Positions 23,133 through 32,152 of a DNA stretch of 64,000 bases are shown here, piece after piece (position 1 is the stretch's first letter; each line of letters starts with the position of its first letter). The translations under genes were made by a program, and so were the position numbers. Source of the DNA: Thermothelomyces thermophilus ATCC 42464 (lineage: Eukaryota; Ascomycota; Sordariomycetes; Sordariales; Chaetomiaceae). The stretch covers positions 3,162,001-3,226,000 of the forward strand of contig NC_016472.1 of NCBI RefSeq assembly GCF_000226095.1. Direction: 5' to 3'. The notes beneath the pieces were generated by a model. The model ran no database searches, had not been told where the DNA came from, and saw nothing but the letters and a program-made list of their open reading frames with translations.

Positions 23133-24350
23133 TTACTCGCCAGGCTCGTCACCAATCTTCTCGAGCTTGCCCATCTCCCGCTTCTCACCCGTCTCCCCAA
23201 TCAACCTCACCCTGTCCAACCTGGTCTTCTCCCCATCACCGTCGCCATCCACGACGAACAAGACGAGGCTGGTGATGTTTTGGAACTTGACAAAGCGCAG
23301 AGGGATATTCGCCGTGCCCTCGGCATTCCAATCTTGCTCCGAGAGCTCGAACTCCTGAGTCGCGCTGAGATCTTCCGCCTCGTCGAAGCCCAGATTGTGC
23401 GGCTTGTTGGTGAAGAGCTTGATTCTCCGGGGCCTCAGCGGGACCTCTGCGTCGTCGTCATCGCTGGGAGGCAAGGACGTAAGCTAGAACAACAGGAAAA
23501 AAAAGTCAAGTCAGTCAGCATCCTGCGGTGCCAGCCCCCCGATTTCGCCCCTTCGGGGTCACCTACCTGAAGGGTATGCAGCTTCAGCATCGACTGGAAG
23601 GGCATGAAGAGCAGCAGCTGCTCGTCCGTGTCGCTCTCGACCCAGTCCTTGGCGCCGCCCTTCCCTTCCGACAGCGCGCTCGGCTTGGACGTGTCGAACA
23701 GCACCCGCACGTTCCCGGCGTCCGGGTCCACGTTGAGCAGCTCGCAGGACCGTAACTCGATCTGGTCCGTGATGTCGTTGTAACCGCGCGGCAGCGCGGC
23801 GCCCCGCCAGTTGGCCTCGCTGCTGCCGCTGCCGCTGCCGCTGCCGCCCGCCTCGCCGCCGCCGCTGGCCAGGTTCTGGACCTCCTCGCTGAGCTTGTTG
23901 ACAACGGACTGCAGCTTTATGGGGTCCGCGCCCTGGACTCGGTCGGCAACCTTGCCATTGCGGAAGATGATGAAGGTGGGGATCGTCGTCACCCTGTAGG
24001 CCTGCGCGACGTCCTTTTGCTGCTCCGTGTTGACCTTGGTAAAGGTCACCAGGTTCGGGCGTGACAAGGCATGGGAGAGCTGTTCAAATACGGCGGCGAC
24101 CTGCTGGCTTGCGTTGGATGTGTCGGTGTAGACTGTTGGGGGGGAGCAGGCTGGTTAGCCGATGCTCTCCTGATTGCTTACACTTGACTGTACACTTGAC
24201 TGGGGCCGACACCACCATGGCGGGGTAAAAAAAAGCAGGGAGGGCAATCGATGCTTGCGAGAGGTACTTACAGTTTGCCACTACGAGCTTAGAGCCCCGC
24301 AGAACATCGTTGAACTGCGACGGCGAGGAGATGTTGACCGTTTTCGACAT
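23133..24350 (-). CDS. Thioredoxin-PITH protein (TXNL1-like) lacking the CxxC active site
   Basis: Three exons, 24350-24272, 24132-23567 and 23483-23133, 331 residues. The N-terminal thioredoxin fold is clear: VVANFYTD at the first junction, FTKVNTEQQKDVAQAYRVTTIPTFIIFRNGKV, including the cis-proline TIPT. The C-terminal PITH domain (about residue 130 on: GYNDITDQIELRSCELLNV ... NITSLVLFVVDGDG) is the proteasome-interacting domain of TXNL1. The usual active site WCGPC is replaced by TSNAS, so both redox cysteines are serines. In the family TXNL1 binds the 26S proteasome lid and reduces partners; this copy would be able to bind but not to reduce. A Gly/Ser linker (GGSGSGSGSS) separates the domains. 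Start chosen at MSKTVNISS, which fits the family; an upstream frame has no ATG. Confidence 0.9.
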
Positions 24351-25049
24351 GCTGGACGCGTTTGTTTCGAGAAACGTTGTCTGGCGCAAAGAAACTCCAA
24401 GCTCGGCCCCGCGAGAGCTCTCGGAACAAGGCTGCGCAGGTTAGTGTACCTGCTCTGGGGGGCAGGGAGAACAGGGCGGGGCACTCAGCCAAGCTGCGCT
24501 AGTACTATTTCGGCTAGCCTCAAACCCCAAGGAGCCAAGAACCACCTCGGGGTTATTTTCTCGTTCAGGAAATAACCAAACAACTCGGGCAATCAGAGCG
24601 AGGGGCGACCGACGGTGCCTTGTAAATTTGCTCAGTTGAGTGGTAAACCTAAGCACGATAAAGTTTTGCGTAAAAATTAGTTGCAAGTCCGTGTTTAGCT
24701 ACTGAGATTTCCATTAAGGTTATGCTAACACGAGGAACCCGAAACCCCGTAGAAGAGTTGGGTTCTCCGGTATATATAATCTGAGGCACAGGCAGAGATT
24801 GTGCTAGATCCAGACATTGTTGATGATGCTTGGTCAGTTACCAATGGCATTACCGATAATTAGAGCTTTGTAGGTGCAAATGAGCAAACTGACATTCTGC
24901 AAAACTGACATTCTGCAAAACGTCTTCGCCCCATTTTTTCCGTGGAAACCTCGACGGTTACGAAAAAGCAAGCATCAAACGGCGACTGGGTGTGAAAGCA
25001 GTCTCTCCACTCCCTCCACGTCTCATCATCCCTTCATGAAAAGCTGCCC
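24351..25049. other. Intergenic, thioredoxin-PITH promoter side
   Basis: No gene. A 16-bp direct repeat, ACTGACATTCTGCAAA, occurs twice in tandem at 24888-24919. Confidence 0.5.
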
Positions 25050-25961
25050 CTACGAACGAATTCGCTTTTCGAGGCCCGAAACAACAGGATCATTTAGTCT
25101 ACGCTCATCCACCAGGTATGCCTTGAGCTCAGGCGGAGGACACAGTCTCCACGTCCGCTCCCACAGCTGCCTCTGCGCCTCCGAGCGAGGGCGACAGCGG
25201 AGAAAGCGTTGTCGCATGTGGTCTTCCGACTCCTCCCTGAAATACCACCACGTTTCCTTGCCCTTCCAGAAAGACGTCTGGATCCGGTACCTGTCCTCAA
25301 TCGGCACCAGCACGGGGGCGAGCTGCAGCTCGCCGCAGGCCGGGTCCACGTTCTTCTCCAGGTCGGGAACGGGAACGAGGACATTGAGCACCTTGCCCAG
25401 CGGGTTCAGGTGCAAGAAGTAGAACACGCTCATCCCCGGGAAGATGTAGTCCACACTCGTCGCCAGGTTCTGAATTCCGTCGAAGATCATGTACAGAGGG
25501 TCCAAGTGCGGATTGCCGGCCCGGTCCCACTCGCCGTAGTACGTCTCGCGATGGACCCGAACGTGGAAAATGTCGCGCTCCAGGCTGACATTGTAGGGAC
25601 GGCGGAGATGCAGGTGAGCGCCCCAGGCGGTCGGCCGCGACTTGCGGTACATGTGCTGGAACAGGCGGCAGGCCGTGGCGGTGACGTGCAAAGGGGGCGG
25701 GCGAAGAACGACCTTGGTCTGGCTGCTGACCTTGCCTTCCATGTCGTACACTCCGTCGTTCTTTGCTTTGGGGCCGTAAATGTCTATAACGATGAGCTGT
25801 TGCGGTTCGAAGAGGGCGTCGAGGATCTGAAGAACGGTCTCCAGCGGCAGGTCGGCCAAGCTAGCCCTGGTGCGGTCGGCAGTTCGGAGCCGGGGATACA
25901 CCGTAGAAACGGTCGTATTCATCAGGACAATGCCCGGCAGTATGGTAGTTGTGGTTTCCAT
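25050..25961 (-). CDS. 2EXR-like protein (first of a diverged tandem pair)
   Basis: Single exon, 303 residues from ATG 25961 (METTTTILPGIVLMN). About residues 35-60 hold SLADLPLETVLQILDALFEP, an F-box/2EXR-type start, followed by PPPLHVTATACRLFQHMYRK, equivalent to the VCRESR segment, then SLERDIFHVRVHRE, where 2EXR proteins usually have the DIxxF strand. The C-terminus is Arg/Glu-rich (FLRCRPRSEAQRQLWERTWR). A related gene lies 1.5 kb downstream on the same strand. No function is known for these proteins. Identification rests on motif order and is moderately secure. Confidence 0.75.
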   Translation of the reverse strand: METTTTILPGIVLMNTTVSTVYPRLRTADRTRASLADLPLETVLQILDALFEPQQLIVIDIYGPKAKNDGVYDMEGKVSSQTKVVLRPPPLHVTATACRLFQHMYRKSRPTAWGAHLHLRRPYNVSLERDIFHVRVHRETYYGEWDRAGNPHLDPLYMIFDGIQNLATSVDYIFPGMSVFYFLHLNPLGKVLNVLVPVPDLEKNVDPACGELQLAPVLVPIEDRYRIQTSFWKGKETWWYFREESEDHMRQRFLRCRPRSEAQRQLWERTWRLCPPPELKAYLVDERRLNDPVVSGLEKRIRS

Positions 25962-27504
25962 TTTGTAGTGAGGTAGATTGGTGAGTCGAGTGAATTGATA
26001 AGGTCTGAAGAACCGTACGGCCTGGAGCTTTGCGTAGGGCGATCAAGTGAACTTGTACGTGCCGAACAATTATTTCTTGCATTGCAAATGGGACCACCTC
26101 ACCCAAGCTGGTGACCTTTTGCGGGGACGCGTAGGTCGCGGTTGCGTGTAAGGGCTCGTTTTGCGGGTCTAAATAATTCGGCCCAGGGGGTGTCTCCTCA
26201 AGGTGGCTCTTGAAAGTCGTACCAAAAAGGGGGCGGTTTTGCCAGCTGCAGTCGCAGAGACAGACGTGATATACGCGTAGGCACGTTATACGATCGATGT
26301 TAGGCCCTTCCAATGATCACCTGCGTGCTCGCGATGCAGTAGGCACTTACGACTGGTGTTTTCGTGGTTCTATCCCGGGGGAGGGCTCTCTGCTGACCTC
26401 TTCTGCTGCTCGATCAACGCAATGACTTCTCCCTATTTGTCTTTCTTTCTCGCGCGGGACTTTGGCGGCGCCGCCAGAGGGGCGGGCTCAGGTGGAAGCC
26501 GCGCAAATGTGGTAAACGATCTGCTTTCTCATGGAAGAATGTGTGTGTATGATGGAAGTTCGCGCAGGTACTCGATTCATGAAGCGAGGCCTTAGTCAAA
26601 TACCCCACGATACAACCAGGAGACAGGACGTGAGAGAGAAATTGGCAAGAGGTCCGTGGTGAAAAAGAGAAGCGAAATGGGAGGGAGATAAAACCTAATT
26701 CGAGGGTAGGAAGTGGAAGAGAAACGGGTCCCGAAATCCCAGGCCAGAAAGGGACAGGGGAGATTGCCAGACCATCGCGGATGCGAGTCAAACATTGCTC
26801 GGTGCTGGGCTTGTAACCAATTCCAAGTCCATCAAGGCGCAGGTCTGAAGATGTGTGTAGGTGCCTGGCACTGCCTCAGTTGCAAGGCATTTTGTTAGGG
26901 CTCAGCTCCCACTAATAAGGCATCTCTCAATTCTGGAGGACTCGGTTTGGTTCTGCGCCAGTTCTCAGAGACCAGTATGACATGTTCTCATCTTGCTCTT
27001 CCAGTTCAAGCTCACGTCTCCAAAGACCCTCCTCCTTCTCTTGTTCGGGTTCCACTCCTGCACCTGGCTGCTCAGTGGAGGTAAGGGGACTATCTGTGCA
27101 TGGTACTCGGGGTCGTAGGATGATGATTATTACATTAACACTACGCCAACTCCATCCTCGCTCCAACTCCTCTAACAGGTATCTGTGAAGCCGCCTGGTC
27201 TAACCCATCCATGCCGAGAGATGTGGATGCCCGATGTTCCCAGACCCTAATGCCACGATACGCCAGCCCTATGATCTGAACAAAACGGAAAACCAATAGC
27301 AAGACAATATTCCTCACTTCTGAGACTTTAGATTGCCCAACGCCGAGTTCCTTTCCCCATAGGAGATCCACAGTACATCGCGTTGACAAACGCAAAATTT
27401 CCCAATGGCCTCGCGCCTCCCAGCCGCTTATCAGCCCAGAGAGAGGAACACAAGAGAGGAACACGCGATAGTACCCCCTTCTATCGCTTTTCGTAAAACA
27501 GTGT
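25962..27504. other. Spacer between the tandem 2EXR-like genes
   Basis: No supportable gene on either strand; short frames only. Confidence 0.5.
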
Positions 27505-28320
27505 TCAGATTGTCTGTGTCTCCGTCTCCCCTTGCGTTTCGATCCGCATCTCCGTCTGCAGGGCCGGCTCCGTCTCCGTCTCCGTCTCCGGCTCCGGTTC
27601 CGGCTGCGCGACCCACAGGCTGGTCAAGTGGCCGACGACCTCGGGATAGTAGCGGCCTTGCCAGCCGTTCTCGGTCGTCAGGATGCGGGCGCAGACCTTC
27701 TTGACCTGGTAGCGCACGGCGAGCCAGAGCTCCCTATCCTGATGCGGGGCGGCCACGACCTGGTTGCTCGGTATGTCGGACAGCACGAGCGTCTCGGGGG
27801 TGGCGAGCAGGGGCGGCGTGTGGGGCGGGCCCTTGGGGGCCAGGATATGCAGCGTCCGCAAGCTGGGGAAGAGGTGCCAGATGCGGACCATGGCGTCGTG
27901 TCGCGGGTGCTCGCCCAGATACCCCAGGTCGACGGCGACATTGCGCACCACGCGCTCGTCGAAGGCGTCGCCCTTGAGCACGCTGGACTCAAAGTCTGTC
28001 GGCCGGTTCGTGCGGGGAACCGGATCGTCCTTGCACAGGTAGAAGATGTCGCGATCGGGGTCGAGCCAATGGGGCTTGTTGCCAAACATCTTGAGCACCT
28101 TGCCCTTGAGGTAGATCTCCCGTGAGAGCTGGCAGGCGAGGCCGATGGCTCTGCCTGACGGGCTAGAGAATCTCAGCACATCGTTGGAGATCTCGACAAA
28201 AAAAATCTGGCGCTCCACAGCTGCCTCGAAAATGGCGACTTGGAGCTCGTATGGCAAGTTGGCGATACTGGGCTTGTTTAGGTTGGCCGGAGTCGTGCCA
28301 GGCGCATGTTTGCTGCTCAT
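27505..28320 (-). CDS. 2EXR-like protein (second of the tandem pair)
   Basis: Single exon, 271 residues from ATG 28320 (MSSKHAPGTTPANLN); the frame is open 17 codons upstream but without an ATG. Near the N-terminus SIANLPYELQVAIFEAAVERQ has the 2EXR/F-box-like pattern, followed by GLACQLSREIYLKGK and WLDPDRDIFYLCKDD, which correspond to the CRESR and DIxxF strands of the family. WHLFPSLRTLHIL near residue 158 is the typical conserved block in which neighbouring distances are compared. The C-terminus ends in a Glu/Thr repeat (PEPEPETETETEP). It shares fold and order with the gene ending at 25050 but little identity, indicating an old duplication. Confidence 0.77.
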   Translation of the reverse strand: MSSKHAPGTTPANLNKPSIANLPYELQVAIFEAAVERQIFFVEISNDVLRFSSPSGRAIGLACQLSREIYLKGKVLKMFGNKPHWLDPDRDIFYLCKDDPVPRTNRPTDFESSVLKGDAFDERVVRNVAVDLGYLGEHPRHDAMVRIWHLFPSLRTLHILAPKGPPHTPPLLATPETLVLSDIPSNQVVAAPHQDRELWLAVRYQVKKVCARILTTENGWQGRYYPEVVGHLTSLWVAQPEPEPETETETEPALQTEMRIETQGETETQTI

Positions 28321-28479
28321 CGTACCGGAGATATGCAATCGGGGAACCGACAGGGGGGAGGAAGGCGACAATGTTGAAGTAGTGAGCGAAATAGCTTATA
28401 CAAGTATTTGTCTTGTGCTAAAAAGTTCCGAAAATGTCGGAGTTCTGGTGGGGAGTTATGAGCGTGTGTGCATGTGTGT

Positions 28480-28505
28480 TGTGTGTGTGTGTGTGTGTGT
28501 GTGTG
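28480..28505. repeat. (GT)n microsatellite
   Basis: About thirteen GT dinucleotides, with further imperfect GT upstream, in the upstream region of the second 2EXR-like gene. Confidence 0.95.
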
Positions 28506-29280
28506 GTTGTGGTTGTCAAGTACTGAACACAGCGCTTTATAAGCAACGAGGAGCTGCAACCGAGTCGTTGATACGAGAACCTGGTGACTGATGACTTCTT
28601 CTCTGCCTATGCGAGGCTGGCGACCAAGTACGTATGGTTCAATGCAGTGCGTAGTGTGCAGTACGCAGCACTCCCGTCGGCCGATAACGGCCAAAAGCCA
28701 GGGCTTGTGAAAACGGACCCAGCGCTTGGTACCTTATCCGAGGCAAGTAGGCTGAGCCAGCCGACGTCCACCGGTGGACTAGCAAGATGGAGCAGGAATA
28801 GGAAGATTCGGATGTCTTAACAAGGGAAATAATTTAGGGGAAAAGAATTTTGACTTTGGAAATCGTGGATCTCAGACGGGGGCGGACGAGAACCACCTCA
28901 CTGCAGGCAGTGACCCCACGGAGCGGTTAATAGCGTGGGGTGCATACGCCTAGACCACATCTTAACATCCCACGCCCCCGAGTCCGCTAGAAGTATCTCG
29001 CATAAGTACTGATTACATACCATAACTCGCAGATTCCTTCTCCTTCTCCTGTCTGTGCCATCCCATCCCATGTTGAAGCCATAATCCAAGGCCGGAAGTG
29101 GCAATAATTTTATCACTTGCCAATTAGACGAAACAATACTGTACGGATTACCTGTATATGGAAGGCGTTAAAAAGGGAGAGTTGCTGCCCCCACTCGAAC
29201 CCTGCCACAACCTGGAGAGCCGCAGGTAATCCGAACAGGTCAAAAGCAAGGCTGCCCAAGGATGCACAACTACGTTGATA

Positions 29281-29340
29281 GAAGATGGTTCCAATAGATG
29301 GAAGATGGTTCCAATAGATGGAAGATGGTTCCAATTGATG
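29281..29340. repeat. 20-bp tandem repeat, three copies
   Basis: Unit GAAGATGGTTCCAATAGATG, three adjacent copies with one mismatch in the last; a decayed fourth begins after it. Intergenic. Confidence 0.95.
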
Positions 29341-30000
29341 GAAGAAAGTTGGTAAGTTGTAAATAGTTCAAAAGTGCGATGTCTCCTTCCTACGTTGGCT
29401 GGCCCTGTGGCTCTGTATAAGTAGAGGATAGGAACAAAGAACCCTCCGTTTGCCAGCCCGTTTGCCAGATCCACAGGGCTTATCTCGACAAACGCGTCCG
29501 CAGACAAACGAACTGTATCATACGTCATAGGTCAGGCATCGCATCTGACCACCAGAGAACGTGTACGGATTACTCCGTAAAGCCCATCCCAATGCTTTCG
29601 ACTAACACATTGCACGCCGGGCGATGCGAACAATGGGATCAGCGTGTCTTCGAGCCCCCCTCCCTTTTTTTTTTAATTCGCGCTTTATATTTATTCGCTG
29701 ACCCAGCCTGCTTGAATTTATCCTGTAGTTGATCCCATCTCCACTCAGAAGTAGTAATTACCGTCGTCAAGCACTCGCTCCTGAGATACCTGTATCTTGT
29801 TCTTGCTCGAGTCTCCTTTAGATATCACCTTTCGGTCTCGGCGTCACAGACGCTGCTCATGCCATCAGCATAACAGCTCCCTTGTTCATAGTGCACCTTT
29901 CTAGCCGCCAGATGCATTAGCAAGGCCTCCCACGCCGTCGACTTCACATTTCCGTCACCGTTGACCCTTTCTTGCAGTGTATCCCCGCGAGCACCGCTAG

Positions 30001-30726
30001 AAAAAGCGCCTCTACCTCGGCAACCCCCCGCAAACGGGCATCACCGAAGTCCGCCGCAAAGTGACCACCATCTTCCCACCACCACCTCCTCCTCCCCCGC
30101 CGCCGCCCGTCGTCATCCGCCGGCCAGTGACGCCGCCTCCTCCTCCTCCTGCGCCGCCACCAGTCACCGCCAGACCGCTACCAGCGCCAGCACCACCTCC
30201 TCCCCCTCCCCCAGCTGTCATTGAGCCGCCTACCTTACCGGACATGATCGACGTCATCGCGGTCGACGTCGACCCCTCCGAGACATGCAGCAGCCGTTCC
30301 TCGCGCAAGTCCCGCTCCCCCGGCGCACACCGGCGACGACGCTTTCGCTCCCGCTCCCGCTCCCGCTCCCGCTCCGAGTCTCGAGACCGCGACACCGAGG
30401 TCGTCATCGAGCGGGAGCGCTTCGTCCCCGTGCCCGTGCCGGTCCCGGTCCCGGTCCCGACCCGGAGGGAGCCGGAGCTGGAGACGTTCCGGTACGTGGA
30501 GGGCCTACCGCCCGCGCCGCGCGAGAAGAGGTGGACCAGTGGGTGGGCAGGGCGAGAGGCGAGCGAGGAGAGGGAACGGCAGATGATCACGGTGCGGTTG
30601 GAGGACCGGTGGAGGGAGCGGCGAGACGAGGAGGATGATAACGACTATGAGTGCCATGCCAGGGGAGCGTGCGGCCGTGGACATGGTAGGAGAAGCTATG
30701 ATGCTGGTGGGTATGGCAGGGGCTGA
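30001..30726 (+). CDS. Proline-rich / RS-rich protein, 5' exon not found
   Basis: The frame runs to TGA 30724-30726, about 242 codons. It begins after an in-frame TAG at 29998-30000 which fits a splice acceptor (CACCGCTAG), then KKRLYLGNPPQTGITEVRRK, two runs of 7-11 prolines with VVIRRPVTPPPP between them, an acidic patch (IDVIAVDVDPSE), an Arg-Ser stretch (RRFRSRSRSRSRSESRDRD), a VPVPVPVPVP repeat and a charged C-terminus. I could not find the ATG-bearing first exon in 29600-30000; the first ATG in frame is at 30244, which would give only 160 residues. RS and poly-Pro content suggests an RNA- or SH3/profilin-type binding protein, but no folded domain is visible. Confidence 0.55.
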   Translation, partial: KKRLYLGNPPQTGITEVRRKVTTIFPPPPPPPPPPPVVIRRPVTPPPPPPAPPPVTARPLPAPAPPPPPPPAVIEPPTLPDMIDVIAVDVDPSETCSSRSSRKSRSPGAHRRRRFRSRSRSRSRSESRDRDTEVVIERERFVPVPVPVPVPVPTRREPELETFRYVEGLPPAPREKRWTSGWAGREASEERERQMITVRLEDRWRERRDEEDDNDYECHARGACGRGHGRRSYDAGGYGRG

Positions 30727-31338
30727 TTGTGTACGGGGGGATCTGAGGAGCTCGCTTCGGTGATTTGGGCGATGTCGCTTTTCCGAACTGGTATTCTTCT
30801 TCGTAGGAGGCATTAGATGGATCGAAAGTCGTCCAGGTTCCATATGATGTTAGGACGATATGTGTTACGAGGATACTATCTGGACAGTATAAAGGGTTGC
30901 AAGCTTTAGTAGACGGGTATCCATTGAGAAGTGATATCCAAGTGCTCCTCCTCATTTGTGCTTAACGGTGGTTGATGATAAGAAATCAAGAGAATGTCAG
31001 AACGGTTTGTCAGGCGATGAATTGGTATCGAGGAGGTTACGAGATGCACGCCTACAACTCTATTATTCGATAATCGGGACGAAATGCAGCACACGCAAGT
31101 TCCCCTTGAACTTGTGTGCTGCAATCACTAGATGCGGCCGACCCAACGCTAGAAGGCCCAAAGTCACTTTGATCTATCAATAAGTAGAGACCCTACTACT
31201 ACAATACCCTACCCAACCCAGCTCGAACACTGACCGATCCGTTTATCTCGAGTGTCAAAGACTTCTCCGGCGGATCATGCTCGAAACATTTCTAGGCCGA
31301 TAACTCACGGTCTTCCCTGTGGTATCAACCGCCTTCTT
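30727..31338. other. Convergent 3' region with a hairpin
   Basis: About 610 bp between convergent stop codons; holds the inverted repeat listed separately and no gene. Confidence 0.5.
31085..31123. terminator. 16-bp hairpin between convergent genes
   Basis: Left arm 31085-31102 (TGCAGCACACGCAAGTTC) and right arm 31108-31123 (GAACTTGTGTGCTGCA) pair over 16 bp with a 2-base bulge and a 5-base loop. It lies between the 3' ends of the RS-rich gene and the BTB gene. A 3'-end processing or boundary role is possible, but eukaryotic terminators rarely depend on hairpins, so the label is only a working one. Confidence 0.45.
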
Positions 31339-32152
31339 TCAAAGGCGATGTGCCCCGATAGCCCTCGCAAAGTTCCTCCCTTCGGGAAACTTCTCCACAA
31401 ACTCACGAAACGCGGGAAGTCTTGCCAAATTAGCCTTCATACGGTCGCCTGCATCGTACATGGCTTTGACAATGCGCGCGCTCCACGGCTGTGCCTCCAC
31501 CAACCGGACGGCATCGAGAAACGACGCGAGGTGGCGCTTCTCCTCCGAGTCTACCTCAGCCCTTGAGAGGCGGCAGTGCGGGCAGTGGTGGGCCGCCAGC
31601 GCCGCTACATGTTGCGAGAGACTCTCAACGCCCGCTGTCATACCACGCCGGAGGCGGTCGATGCCAAAGCGCTCGGCCAGGAAGTACATTTTGACGTAAC
31701 TGAAGAAGGAGGGGCTGTCTTCCCAAACCCGGGACGGGAGTTCTGGAGAAAAGGAGGAGAGGCGATCTGTGTTAGTGGTAGGGGCAGAGATGGGCGTGCC
31801 TGAGAGTCTGATGATAGTTCAACTTGCCATTCGTATGGAGAAACTGTAGGATGGCAAGAAAGCCTTTGGGTTGCCTTGTTATACGCGCACCGGTGCGAAT
31901 GAGGACAGGGCTGTCCTGCACACGTGGATTAGCATGGGCTCCGAAAAGACCACTGCCTGCCGCGCTCACCGGTTCAGTCCTGGCTATGGAAGCCTTGATC
32001 CCCGGGAAGTGGGCAGTAACAATATCCTTCTTGACCATCCACGAGCGGCCCTCAAAGTGAAGAGCGACATCTCCGCCAGGATCGCCGTCCCAGACCTTGT
32101 TGGTCCAAATAACCGGCATCTCCTCTTCAGCCAAGCGAGCGTCCATAGCCAT
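31339..32152 (-). CDS. BTB/POZ-domain protein with a GC-AG intron
   Basis: Two exons, 32152-31828 and 31742-31339, 242 residues. The BTB-like core reads GDVALHFEGRSWMVKKDIV, then a divergent middle and QPKGFLAILQFLHTNELPSR, followed by FFSYVKMYFLAERFGI, the standard fungal BTB ending (position, YALADKYxI type). Only a GC donor (ATG|GCAAGT at 31828/31827) keeps the frame; the GT two bases on gives a wrong frame. The branch site CTAAC and acceptor TCTCCAG fit; an alternative acceptor at 31767 also keeps frame and would add eight residues. The C-terminal half is helical (HVAALAAHHCPHCRLSRAEV) with a CPHC pair. BTB proteins are usually cullin-3 adaptors or oligomerisation partners; the function here is unknown. 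Confidence 0.72.

Larger units (their letters stand above)
28321..30000. other. Intergenic with microsatellite and 20-bp tandem repeat
   Basis: No supportable gene. It contains a GT microsatellite (28480-28505), a three-copy 20-bp repeat (29281-29340) and a TACTCCGTA at 29571-29579. The 3' end probably contains the leader, first exon and intron of the following gene. Confidence 0.5.

Noticed and set aside
18366-28320. Possible biosynthetic or transporter gene cluster around the MFS gene
   Set aside because: Neighbours are 2EXR, thioredoxin-PITH and cysteine-rich proteins; no backbone enzyme or tailoring oxidase is present.
29180-29215. tRNA-like B-box (GGGTTCGAG on the reverse strand)
   Set aside because: The T-arm does not pair and there is no A-box or acceptor stem.
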